Source of the DNA: Spirodela intermedia
Taxonomy: Eukaryota > Streptophyta > Magnoliopsida > Alismatales > Araceae
NCBI GenBank assembly: GCA_902729315.2
Contig: LR746265.1
Span: 6,702,892-6,766,891, forward strand
DNA length: 64,000 nucleotides
Direction: 5' to 3'
The translations under genes were made by a program, and so were the position numbers. This document shows positions 23,824 through 35,600 of this stretch, piece by piece (positions within the stretch are counted from its first letter, which is position 1; every line of letters starts with the position of its first letter). Under the pieces are notes generated by a model that did not search any database, was not told the origin of the DNA, and saw only the letters and a list, made by a program, of their open reading frames with translations.

Positions 23824-25731
23824 TTAAAACGATCCCGCCAAGCGCCGTCGTCCCCCCCGCGACGACTCGGCGTGGTTTCTGCAGGGAGGGAGCGGCGCGC
23901 CGCAGAGCCCCGGGTTTCCTCGGAAGGCCGCCGCTGGAATGCCGCCGCGGTGGCGGGGGATCGGGCCGGAGAGGTGGTTCTCCGACAGATCGAGCTCCAC
24001 CAGCGACGACAGACCGAGCAACTCCTCCGGGATCTCCCCAGTCAGATCGGTTCCGGCGAGTTTCAGCACCTTCAGCGACGGCAGGCTCCCCAGCCAGCGC
24101 GGAATCGCCCCTCCCAGGGGGTTCTGTGACAGCAGAAGCTCCTCCACCGAGTCCATGGCCGAGATCTGCCCGGCCTTCTCCTTGATCGGGCCGGATAAGC
24201 GGTTCCCGGAGAGGTCGATGGAGACGTAGTGGCCAAGCGGATCCTGCGTCCGCTTGGAGAAGACGGCGTCGACGGGGCCGGAGAGCGCGTTGGAGTGGAG
24301 ATCGAGGTTCATCAGCAGGGAGAGGTCGGAGAATTCGCGGGGAATCGCCGATCGGAGCCCGTTGTTGGACAGATTGAGGAAGGAGAGCGCCGTCATGTTG
24401 CCGATCCATGGCGGGATCGACCCCGTCAGCCCGTTGCTGGACAGATCCAGCACGGAGATGGACGACTCTGCCAGCCAGGCCGGAAGGGGGCCCTCCACGC
24501 CGGTGCCGGCGAGCATCAGCTTGAAGAGATTGAGCTCCGCGAACCAGTCCGGCAGATCGGCCAGCCGCAGGGGGTTATATGAGAGATCCAGATTTTGGAG
24601 GCCGACCAGCCTGGAGAAATCCGCGGGGATGGGGCCGGAGAGGCTGTTCCGTGAGAGGTCCAGCGTCTGAAGATTCCTCAGGTCTCCGAATGTGGCCGGG
24701 ATCTCGCCGGTGAACTGGTTGTTCGAAAAGAAGACGTCGGTGAGAGAGCCGACCCGGCCCATGGTAGGGGGCAGTTCTCCGGAGATTCGGTTATTCTCCA
24801 GAATCAGATGCTGGACGCTCCTGAGTTCGCCGATGGAAGCCGGCAGGGGACCTGTGAGGCGATTCTCCGAGAGGCGACAGAACTGGAGGGATCCCATACC
24901 GGAGATGGAGGCGGGGATTCTCCCGCTGAGCTGGTTTTGATTCATGTAAAGCACCTGCAAGCTGGAGAGGCCTCCGATGGAGTCGGGAATGCGCCCGCCG
25001 ATCCTGTTCTCCGACAAGTCAAGGTACGTGAGCTTCCACAGATCGCCGATCCCCGCCGGAATGCTGCCGGAGAGGAGGTTACCGCTGAGATCCACCTTCG
25101 TGAGCTCTCTGAGCCGTCCGATCGACGGCGGGATCTGGCCAGAGAGCCTGTTCCCGGCCAGATCGAGCTCGGACAGCGACGACATCGACCCCATGGAAGC
25201 TGGAATGGCACCGGAGAGGCGATTGGAGCTGAGATGGAGAGCTTGGAGCCGCCGGAGCCGGCCGAAGGTGAAAGGGATGCTGCCGGAGAGGTTGTTCGAC
25301 TGGAGGAACAGGTGGGTGAGGCCGGAAAGCTGGCCAAGTTCCTGCGGGATGACTCCGCCGAGCTGCTTGAGGTTGCTGAGATCGAGCAGCCGGAGGAAGG
25401 AGAGACCGGCGAGGGAAGGGGAGAGGACTCCGGCGATGTAGGTATCAGCCACGAAGCCCTCCCCGTCGGAGTAGAACCCCGGGAGGGTGAGGTTGACGAC
25501 GCGGCCGGTGGCGGAGTCGCACGCGACGCCGGCCCAGGCGGAGCAGCAGTTCGAGGAGCCATTCCACGACCGGAGAATCCCGGAAGGGTCCCCGGCGACG
25601 GTGGCCTTGAAGCCCAGCAGCGCCGCCAGGTCCGAGGGGTGGCACGCCCTGGCGGGCAGCACCAGGCGCCAGCCAATGCAGCACAGAACCAGTCCTAGCA
25701 GGCCACTCACTCTGGGACCTCGACCCGCCAT
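23824..25731 (-). CDS. Secreted leucine-rich-repeat protein without kinase or membrane anchor
   Basis: An intronless frame of 635 codons. It has a signal peptide (about 1-30), an LRRNT cap with paired cysteines (CHPSDLAALLGFKATVAGDP ... NCCSAWAGVACD), about 20 plant extracellular LRRs of the L-x-x-L-x-L-x-x-N-x-L-x-G-x-I-P type, and a C-terminal cap with NPGLCGAPLPPC. It then ends after a short basic tail (RGGRRRLAGSF) with no transmembrane helix and no kinase. The LRRs with PxxLGxLxxLxxLxLxxNxLSGxIP spacing are those of plant LRR receptors and DRT100/PGIP-like secreted proteins. Likely apoplastic and involved in protein or ligand recognition; the ligand is unknown. It could be a stand-alone receptor-like ectodomain. 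The ATG is followed directly by the signal peptide. Confidence 0.88.
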   Translation of the reverse strand: MAGRGPRVSGLLGLVLCCIGWRLVLPARACHPSDLAALLGFKATVAGDPSGILRSWNGSSNCCSAWAGVACDSATGRVVNLTLPGFYSDGEGFVADTYIAGVLSPSLAGLSFLRLLDLSNLKQLGGVIPQELGQLSGLTHLFLQSNNLSGSIPFTFGRLRRLQALHLSSNRLSGAIPASMGSMSSLSELDLAGNRLSGQIPPSIGRLRELTKVDLSGNLLSGSIPAGIGDLWKLTYLDLSENRIGGRIPDSIGGLSSLQVLYMNQNQLSGRIPASISGMGSLQFCRLSENRLTGPLPASIGELRSVQHLILENNRISGELPPTMGRVGSLTDVFFSNNQFTGEIPATFGDLRNLQTLDLSRNSLSGPIPADFSRLVGLQNLDLSYNPLRLADLPDWFAELNLFKLMLAGTGVEGPLPAWLAESSISVLDLSSNGLTGSIPPWIGNMTALSFLNLSNNGLRSAIPREFSDLSLLMNLDLHSNALSGPVDAVFSKRTQDPLGHYVSIDLSGNRLSGPIKEKAGQISAMDSVEELLLSQNPLGGAIPRWLGSLPSLKVLKLAGTDLTGEIPEELLGLSSLVELDLSENHLSGPIPRHRGGIPAAAFRGNPGLCGAPLPPCRNHAESSRGGRRRLAGSF

Positions 25732-26665
25732 AGAAGAAGACGAAGCAGAAAAAGAAACTAGCAGCTAGAAGACGAGGAGGCCCCCAAGAACTAATAGTAG
25801 CCACAGAAAATGAGGAGCTTCCGGCTGCCGTGGTGGGGGCAGCAGCTCCGGGAAGACCATAAGATGATGGTAAGCAGACCACTCATTCCCCAAGGTCCTT
25901 GCTCCCTCCTTTTTGACCACGCTGCCCCCAAAAGCCTGCGCATAAAGCCACCGGAATCCGGCCTCCACGCCATTGAATGTGGCGTGGGCTACCACAGGCT
26001 TATTCAAATGCAGAGGGCTTAGTGACTTGAACCGGGTCTTGCCTCTCTGATGGTACACAATAGTAGTAAGGCTTCTGCCTCCATATCTCCTTACTTAAGG
26101 CTCATAGGGCCGCAGGCTGCTTTCAATGCAACTAGCCGCTAGCGCCATTGCGGCAGATGGGCATTTACTCTGCTCAAATTTACTTCAGTAGGAGAAAGAG
26201 AGAGAGAATCTGATGTAAGAAGTTGCGAAGACGACCAATCCGTCAGGCTTGCACACAAAGGAGGGGAAGGAGAGAAGCTCCCCAGGCTATCAATATCCCC
26301 TCTGAATGATTCACATTTACATGCCGATAACTTTCTCTATCTATACACCACTGTAAGAGGCAGAAGGCACCAAGTTCTTACCCACCGGGTAACGCACAAC
26401 GACCAACAACATATAGAGAGAGATAGCGAGAGAGAGAGAGAGAGAGAGGGGGGGGGTTTACCTTGCGCCTCTGGAGTCGAAGAAATATGACCCCACGAAA
26501 GAATCAAGACAAAGACACAATTATGGACACTTTCTTCATCTGAAAGACACATTAAAGAAAACCTGCAGCGTCGAAGAGGATCTGAGCACGAATCTTTCAC
26601 CATTTCCGAAGATTCGCCCAGAACAAGAGATGATGGCTGAGATGATTACCTGCACGCGAGGATGA
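25732..26665. other. Intergenic region between LRR gene promoter and kinesin 3' end
   Basis: It contains the upstream region of the LRR gene (minus strand) and the 3' UTR of the kinesin. A (GA)n microsatellite ending in a G run lies at about 26408-26458. Open frames here are short and lack any domain. Confidence 0.5.
26408..26458. repeat. (GA)n microsatellite with G run
   Basis: An imperfect GA run followed by eight or nine G, downstream of the kinesin stop codon. Confidence 0.85.
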
Positions 26666-29600
26666 TCACGCCTTGTAGTAGTCGCAGTAGTTGTAGTGGT
26701 TGTAGGTAAGGATTCTTCTATCTACAGTCTCCGCCCGGCACAGAGGGTGCTCAGCGCAGGCAAGGGAGCAAGGCCTACACTCTGAGACGGAAAACGGGGT
26801 CAGCAGTTGCGGCGGCGACGGCAGCGGCGTTTCATGAGAGCAGATTTTACGTACATGAGAGTTGGCATCGCCATCCCAGGCGGGTTCGGTGTCTTTCTCC
26901 TTCATCTCCTGTATCCGGGCCTGGAGGAGGAACCTCGTGTCAAGCTCGCTACTTCTGTAATGAAAGTAGGTGGTTGACCTTTTACCTTGAGGCGGGAGAG
27001 GAGGGGCTCCAGCTCGGAGTTCTGATTCAGCTGCCCGTTGACCTGCTTCAGGGACGCGTCCACGACGGGGATCTCCCTCAGGACGGTCTCCTTGTTCTCG
27101 TCGTTGTTCTCTTTCAGGCACCTGGCGGGGTCGAAGCCGTGGTTGGGCCTCTCGTCTGCGCTCAGCTCTGCGGCGGCGCCGCCCAGAGCCGCCGCCGCCC
27201 CCTTCTTCAGCTTCGCGACGACGACCCACATGCCGGCGAGCTCGTTCTCAAGCGCCGCCTCCCTCCTCTTTGCTTCATCGTATCTCCGCCGTAGCTCCTC
27301 CTCGGTGGCCTCCTTCTCCCCAAGCGCCGCCTCCAGCGCCGCCTCTCTCTGCTTCCTCGCCGCCATCTCCGCCCTCATCTCTTCCAAGTCGTCATGGGCG
27401 GCGCCGCCGAGGAACTCCTGGCCTCTGCTGGTGGATCTGCCTCTCCTGCTATGCCTGCCGGTGCCATGGCCGGGCGGCAAGGGCCCGGCTCTCTGGTACG
27501 CCATCTCTTGAGCGGCCATCAGTTCTTTAGCTTGCCGGGCATTCTGCTTCGAGAGTTTGGTGACTTCTTCGGCCAGGTTTTTCAGTTCCACGGCGGCTGA
27601 AGAAGCCAGCTCTTTCGCATAAGCAGCCTCCTCGGCCAGGTCCTGATTCTGCATGCGCAGCCCCGTGTTCTCTTCCACGAGCTGAAGTCTCTCCAGGTCC
27701 AGCTTCTCGTTCTCAGAATCCTGTCACGGGCAGGGCACGCGCAGGTGAGAGAAAGCGAGACAACTACCCCTGGAGGTCTACAAAAACTGATTTTCTCTGG
27801 AGAAAAAAAAAGAAAAAAAAACGTAGATATCCGTTCATAAAGCAACATTTCTCTGTTCATCAAAAGGCAAAGATAACAAGATCATATTTACTCGTGTATT
27901 AAAAAAAATATTCTGTTTTTAGCCCGAGCCGATTAATCAGACACCATGGGGGTAAAAAGTCAGACTAGATGTCAATCTGGTGGTGTTGACTTCAGCATGC
28001 GTGAAGGCGTTGACAAACCAGTGAATGATGAAAAAAAGTCGGCACAGTAGAGTCAACCAGCATAAGTGGAGTCAGATCTGGACAGATAATACAGAATTTC
28101 TTCGGAAAAAAAAGGAATTAAATGGGGTTCAAAGAAAATCACCCGAAAGGCAAGAAGTCTCTTGAGCTCGTCAATTTCTGAAAACCCGTCAAAGGCGACC
28201 GACGATCTGTCATCCTTGATTGAACCCAACTGCTGCTCTAAAAGGCGCACCCTTTCTTGCAGCTCTTTGTTCTCAGAACACTGCAGAACGGGGGATGAGG
28301 AAAACGGGAGAGTAAATAGAACCCCCTTTTGGAAGCATTGCAGCCAAATCAAAGAACCTGGACGAGATAGAAAAGGAAACATAAGTGCAGCCAGCAACCT
28401 TCTCCTGAAGCTGATCCTGGAGAATGCGGTTGTCAGCGGTCCTAAGCTGTCAACGGAGAGTAATTTATGAGAAACTGTGTCTTCTTCTTATAGCATACAT
28501 TCGGAAGAATCGCTTAAAGCCGGATAGAACAGGTAGCTATATAAAGTGTCAGAAGAGGAACGATTACCTCCAGCTCAAAGCCCTTCTCACTGCACTGAGT
28601 CATTAGCTTCATCACCTTCTGATTCACAGAATAAAAATTGATAGTTTCATTCAGAAGAACTGTTCCCATGAAACTAAACAAGTCAAAAAAAAAAAAATTC
28701 TAAAAAAAGGAAAGAGTAGGAGCATTTACGTGTTGCAAGTCCAGGAGTGATGCATTATCCGCTGCGGTCTCACTGATTTCAGAAATCTGGACCTCCAAGG
28801 CGCTCATTTGCTTCTGCTTTTCTTGTATCTCGTGCTCCAAGCTTTGTATCTGCAACTCACGTGATGCCCTCTTCGTTAAAATCAACAGCACGCCACATGA
28901 GTACTAAAACGTCCGACATGATAATTCATACTTGAGTTTGGGAGGCATCAGGAGCGTCTGCGGAATGCTCGATTAACCTTTTCAGTGTACTCGTGCTGAA
29001 CGCAATCTCACCGGCAAGCATCTTCACCTGCTCCATAAGTAGATCCTTCTGGTCTGACGCAGTCATCCCGGGCTGGAATTTTCGGTAGTAAGAGAAGAAA
29101 TAGAAAAGAATCAACTCTTGGAAAGCCGTATGAGGAAATTCAGATAAGTGGAATTAACATATTAAGATCCATTCATGATTACATCGGTGATTAGTTTTTC
29201 TTTTTATACTCGATGTTGACTAATCAAAGATTGCACATTAACACAAAAGTCAAAAGTAAATAAACTAGGTAAGGGTCAGAAGGGGAAAAAATGCATTCCA
29301 TAAAAAAAGAGATTAAAAATCCCCACAATATGAAATAAACGGAGGGATGTTTTATACATATACCTGCAATGTTATCTGTCTAAACTCGTCGGAGAGATCA
29401 ATAAAGAGGTTCACAATAGGGAATATAGAATGTTTCATAGCGGGTCCCTAATAAACTAGAGTATCTTCCAAAGTATTAGGAAACGTTCCGGAATGAAATG
29501 TTATCCTTGTATGACGACAGAATCCAAATATTGTTGATAAACTCTCAGAGTTACTTCAGAAGCATGCATGCCCACCTGCCCCCATGACTCTTGCTTACGT

Positions 29601-32600
29601 GTGTTTAACCAGACACCTTGCTTTATGAAGCACGGTAGCTAAGGTACTTTCCCTAGAACTGATGGGGATGATAACAACAACTTTACCATGAGGCGTTGAC
29701 TTGACTTGGGTTTGCCAAAAAACTTACCTATTTGGTCAATTATGTGACCTACACTTCTGCTCCAGAATGGTTAGACGAAGAACGGAATGGAGTAGAAAAA
29801 TTCGAATTACCCTTCTCACAATTAAACTGTTTGGTAATCTATGAAAAACTTGGTCCTAATTTTGCAAACTATCCAGCCACTACTACCATCCAGAAGATAT
29901 AAACTGTCTCGAATGCCACGACCCTTTGCAATGGGATTACCAATTAATGTAAACAATACCCGATGAGACTATATAATCAAATAGTTGTCGAAGGAAAGTA
30001 AGCATAATAATAGAGTTCACAACAGCATGCATCATGGCCATAAAAGGGGATTATTAATGCATGCTAAAGCAAAAAGGCAGCGCAATGTGCATTTTTTATG
30101 CAACGATATGTATTCAATAGATGAGTTAGATGTCGATAAAAAAAAATAAGATTAATGTGAATATATGATATGTGACGCTTTTATAATGTACATGTTTGGT
30201 TTCAAGTTATTATCCGAGAATTTGGTTGTTAACAAAAAATAAAAGCATTCCCACTGTGACTGAGTAAATATATGGAAAGATGCAAGACGTTAAAACCACG
30301 TACTGCATGGATCTTGAAACCACCATAAGTGCCGGCCAATCTTTCTCCTTGAGATGATTCAGCAACCTGACTACTAGCTGAGGATTGATTTTCATTCGCT
30401 TTGTCAGAAGACATTTGAGTACTAACGTTGCTCAAAAGAACGGAGGATAGAGGATCTGTATCAGTAGCGATGCTTCCAATTGCCAACGGGGATTCCCCAC
30501 TCATAATATCAATTTTCTACACCAAAAAAGTAAAAAAAGTCTAAATTAAGATGCAACGTTAACATCTTTCCCCGAGTAATGCAAATAACATGATTGAACC
30601 AACTTTATGTGATAGAAAAATGGGAGGAGAATAGGTAAAAGAAACAAAATAGTTCGATTTGCTCTGCTGTGCACTCTATACGGGTGACCTCACAAATCCC
30701 TTGCGATAACTGGATACATGCATCAACTGCATGGTTAAACAAAATAGATGTGGCAGGATATCATGAGATTCTGCATTATTCCACAAGATAGAGACAACTA
30801 AACAAGAAAAAACTCTGCTCAGAGTTTGTCACCTATCAAGAGTAAATAATTCTGAAAATATGCAGCTGTGGTTTGATATTTCAGAGTAGACACGATTTAG
30901 TCATAAAGAATAAAAGAGACCAAAGATTTCAAGATATATGAATTGGCTTAGCCATCAAAATGAACATAGATCACACATAAATCGGCCAAAATCACCAAAA
31001 TATACGTCCAATCTTGAATCAATGCAATTCTTATCAGAATCACCAAGCAACAACTGGATTCAGCTACCTAGTTGTTCAACCATAAAACATGTACGAGCTA
31101 GGAATTGTCAGATTCAGTTTAAACAAGGTTAAAAATCAACTTAATAGGCAGGTTCTAAACAGTCTAGGGTACTCAATCAACTGGGAGTGGAAAGATCGTT
31201 ACTTAAGTTGAAACGATCTAAACAGTTCAGCAAAACTTTCGCCCTGTAAACACATTGGGTTTCGTTCTCCAGATGGGAGGAACAGACACAAGTGAGGACA
31301 TAAGACAAACCAACTGATTTTCTGACAAAAAACCTTTTTTTTTCCCATGTGGGATGCAGCAATTTGGATGAAACAAAATAGAGAATTAAACCACATCAAG
31401 AATTTCACGAAAAAAGTTTCGCAAATTAATCAAGGACTTACATTGTCATCTCGAAAAGAATTTCCACGTTGATGACTGGGTACGTCACTCAGACATCCAG
31501 GAACTGTGTTCTTGGAAGAAACAAGTATAAGCTTGGTAAGTCTTTGGATTCTGCTCATCAAAGCAGCTTTCGCTTCCTCTTCTTCCTCCAGACGAGACTG
31601 CATTTTTACTTGGCCTTCCTCCAACTGTTTCGCAGACACAACAGCGTTAAACACAGCAAAACGCTGAATGAGTACATTAAGATTTATAGCCTTCTCCAAG
31701 TTTAGATGATTGACACGGAGGAAAAGAATACCTTTTGACGCAAAGTAATGATCTCCTCCTGATTGATGCCAACAACCATACCTTTCTTCAGTTGATCAAG
31801 TTCTTCTTTTAATCTGGATATCTCCCTTTGATACTTTTTGATCAGTGACTTCTCATCAATAATCTGAGAATCAAAAGATCTTAAAAAGTCACTACATTTC
31901 TCAAGTTAACCAACTCCACCATTGATATCACTTTGACCTAGAGACTGGAGTTAGTGCGAATATTTTACCTTATTACGGGATGCATAAATCTCAACACGCT
32001 TAGCCCTGCTTGCGAACTTCAAGGTGTTATGCGTTTCCTCAATGTTGCTAGATGCAGGAGTAACTGTGCAGATGAGCTGTAAAATTTTGAATTGATAGAC
32101 ACTTACTAACCCAGGGAAAAAAAATACATGCTATGCGACAGAATTGCTAAAGGGCTGGAAGAGCATCAATAATTTAAAATATGCTTCAATTACATTTTCA
32201 GGGTCTACTTTTCCGAAACTAAAAAATTGCCAAGCATACTCACTGACACATGTCCTCGTCCGCTAAGTGAGGATTGCAGAAGGCGAGTAAGTTTTGAGTC
32301 CCGATAAGGTATATGAGAAGCTTTGCCTTCGCTCAGTTTTCCAATTACCTTATAATTGAAGATCAAGATTTCTATCAGACAAAGTCAACAAAAAAAAGGC
32401 ATAAAATCCAAAAGATAAAAGAGCACGACTGTGATATAGAAGATGGCGTCTAGAGAAAATTAGCCAGAAATAGCTTCCCGGGCATGATTTACTCAAAAAA
32501 TGGTGTTATTCAGTGTCCTAATGCCGCAAGTGTATTTAAGAACGATTGCTACAAACTGCATTCACATCAAATAATATATTATAAAAGGATAAAAAGGAAT

Positions 32601-35600
32601 AATTGTCTTTTCTAGATTATCACAGAAGGTATCATCTCCTGCAACTAAGAAAAAACTCAATGGCCTTAGACTACCGAAAACTAGACGGAGAAAGGAAATT
32701 AGAGCGTACAGTTCCCAATGTTAAAAGACTTTTGTTGATGTATGACCCTTCCTTTCTCCTCAAACCAGTCGTCTCAGTTTTTGAACTCTCAGATCCAGCT
32801 AGGTCAATCAGATTCTGGAGAGCACAAAAATAGGTAAGGTTTTGTATTACCAATAGTACTATTGTGTAAAATCATGTTAATGAAAGGACTATGAACATAC
32901 AAGTTGAGAATATATCACTCCATCATACTCATCCCCATGAGCACTGCTTTCAATCATCTGTAGAAAAAAGCACAAAGCAAAACATAAATTGAATACAAAG
33001 ATAACCAAACTTAAAATGAATTAGAGAATAACATTGGTAACTGAGAAACTAAACACTGCCATAAGTGCAAATAATAGATCATATTCATCAAATAACCATT
33101 TTTCGTTTTGAGATAATTTTATCTACTGTTAAAAACAAAGATACAAGTAGCTGAATATAGCTAAAAAAATAAAAAGATAGATCATAAAATGTTTCTCTAC
33201 TCATCTAGCAGGATACTAAATACAAGAGAGAGGAACAATGAACGTTTAGCCCTCAATCCTTGTTAACAGAAAAGAATGAAGTCCCCGAATCTTCATTCCC
33301 TTGGAAAAAGCAAATAATCGAGGGACGTAGAAGACAGTCCAACTACAGAACTTATTTTTAATTACTTCCATGGTCGTACCTCATGGCACAGAAGCACCTA
33401 TACTACTGAAATAGTGCCACAAGTGAATGAAAATGAAGAAGGGTCTGAAAGAAGGGAGTGAGAAAGGCATGACTGCCTTGTCAATGATAATTTGTAAATC
33501 TTCGAACTTGAGCATAAATTGCATCATTCCTCCTAGCATATGTCCCTCATCACAACTCATAGCAAAGACTTCCACCAATCAAAATCAGGGAACAGAATGG
33601 GAAGATGAATCATTCCCATGCCGCATTAAATCATTGGTCTCTGTAAAATCAGCACCCTAAGTTAGAACTGAACCAAAGATGATCTTTCAGGTCACACTTA
33701 TAGTCCCATAGGTATTAAGAGATCCTCAATCATTAGTTGATGTTTTCTGCTTTTTCTATATTTTCCATCATTTAGAACGTGTATAATTTTCTCTAGTTTT
33801 CATTCTTTCTCATTTTCCTCTTCTTAATGTATTTGGAGTTTCAATGGACCGATATAGATTAGGTTTATCTAACTGAAAACTGGCTTAACTTCATTTAAGG
33901 TTCATCATGATTGACCATCAGCACTTAAAAAGAAGGCCACATTACAAGACATTGACCCTATATTGTACGCACTTCACTATTTGAAGAAAAAATTTATTGA
34001 CATAAGATGTGAAACACGATTATAATATTCCCAGTATGATTTTACTCTGTCATCTTCCTGCTTCGCACTTCAACGAGGCTTGTGGCATCTCCCCATACGC
34101 TAGCAAAGTGTGTACAATCCTTGAGGAGATCACAATAATTGAAACAAATTATGTGTTTTCTTCTATTTAAGGACTATACGGCCAGAATAAGCCTAGCGCC
34201 ACTTGATAATTGGGTCACAAGGTTTAGTTGAAGTTCCAGCTGATGAACAGTTTGAATTAGGACATATCATCAAATTAATTAGTCTCACTAGGTTGCTGAT
34301 ACTCATGAACTAGTGAACTAGAGCAGATCAAATTGGTGGATCAGAACAGGCATGACAATCCCAAAGGAACGATCACAGAGAACATAGTCCACAAACCTGT
34401 AACCTTCACAGCAGCCACAAAAACAAATGGGAACGTGTGGTTGAAACCAAGAGATCATTAAATCGCACAGTGCCTATCTCTAAACACGTTTGATAGATCT
34501 TTTTAATCTTCCACGAAAGATAGTGAGCCAACCTTCTTAAGATATCTACTTTTCCAGAAAAATTAACAATACTTGCAGGAATATCTTGCCATCTTGCATA
34601 GCCTCCACTACAAGAGAACAGCCTTGAATGAAATTACACCATTGTCACTACATTGCTTCCATCATCAGTAGCGTGAACTTAAATCCGCCAATTAAACGAG
34701 TCATGCCCGAATTCCATGGCACAAAACTAAGAAAGAGGCTCAATAATTTTACATCACCAGACTTATTTACTTGCTGAGTCATTTTCTGTGCACATGCAGT
34801 TTGTCATATGCTTCACAACAGATTAACCTGAATAACTTTGGAGTATGAGAGGATTCACAAAAAATATATTCAACTGGTATACCAATTAAATACATCATGC
34901 ATGAACTTTTAACAAAGAATCGATTAAAAACACACAAGATAAGAAAAGCACAGCTGTAATTAATAGGCACTTACCAAAGTAAAGATTGTATGACTTCTGC
35001 TACTCAATAAATTAAAATTATTGGAGCCAACATGACGATGCTCTGCAGTTCATAGCACAAGGAAAACATCTGTAAATGCAAACGGCTAAACAGATACAAA
35101 TAAATCAAGTAGAAAAATCCATTTACAGTAAAGACTCTGATTAATAGAAGAAAGTACAAAGTGAGCCAATGACTATTCGTAATTCCATATTGAATCAAAT
35201 TCCAACCCGGTTCGAAATAGAGGAATGTTATGGTGAAACTTCGTTTGAAACGATGTGATAGAAAGCAATGTGCAACTTGAAGGACGTGATCGTTTGTGGA
35301 CTCTTACATCTACATTGTCCAGAAATGAGTTCACAGAATCCAAACAAAATAGATAATCAACATGAATATGCAAATACATCTCCCAAGGATTTTAAATATG
35401 TCCCGAACAAGTTACCACCTAAGAACATGATTCAATGGCAGCTGAAGTACTCTGGAGTAAAATTCTCCTTGGAACTGTATGCTTGCTGGTTATTTCGCAG
35501 ATTGTGAAACCACAGGTTCCATTGCCATGGTCATGAAATGGAAAGCATTATGGCTCCATATGTTAGAAATAATCACCTCAAAATTATTAATGATAAACTA

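Noticed and set aside
24808-25698. Long open frame on the plus strand (296 codons) opposite the LRR gene
   Set aside because: It is the mirror of a GC-rich LRR coding sequence and shows only reversed repeat periodicity, with no domain of its own.
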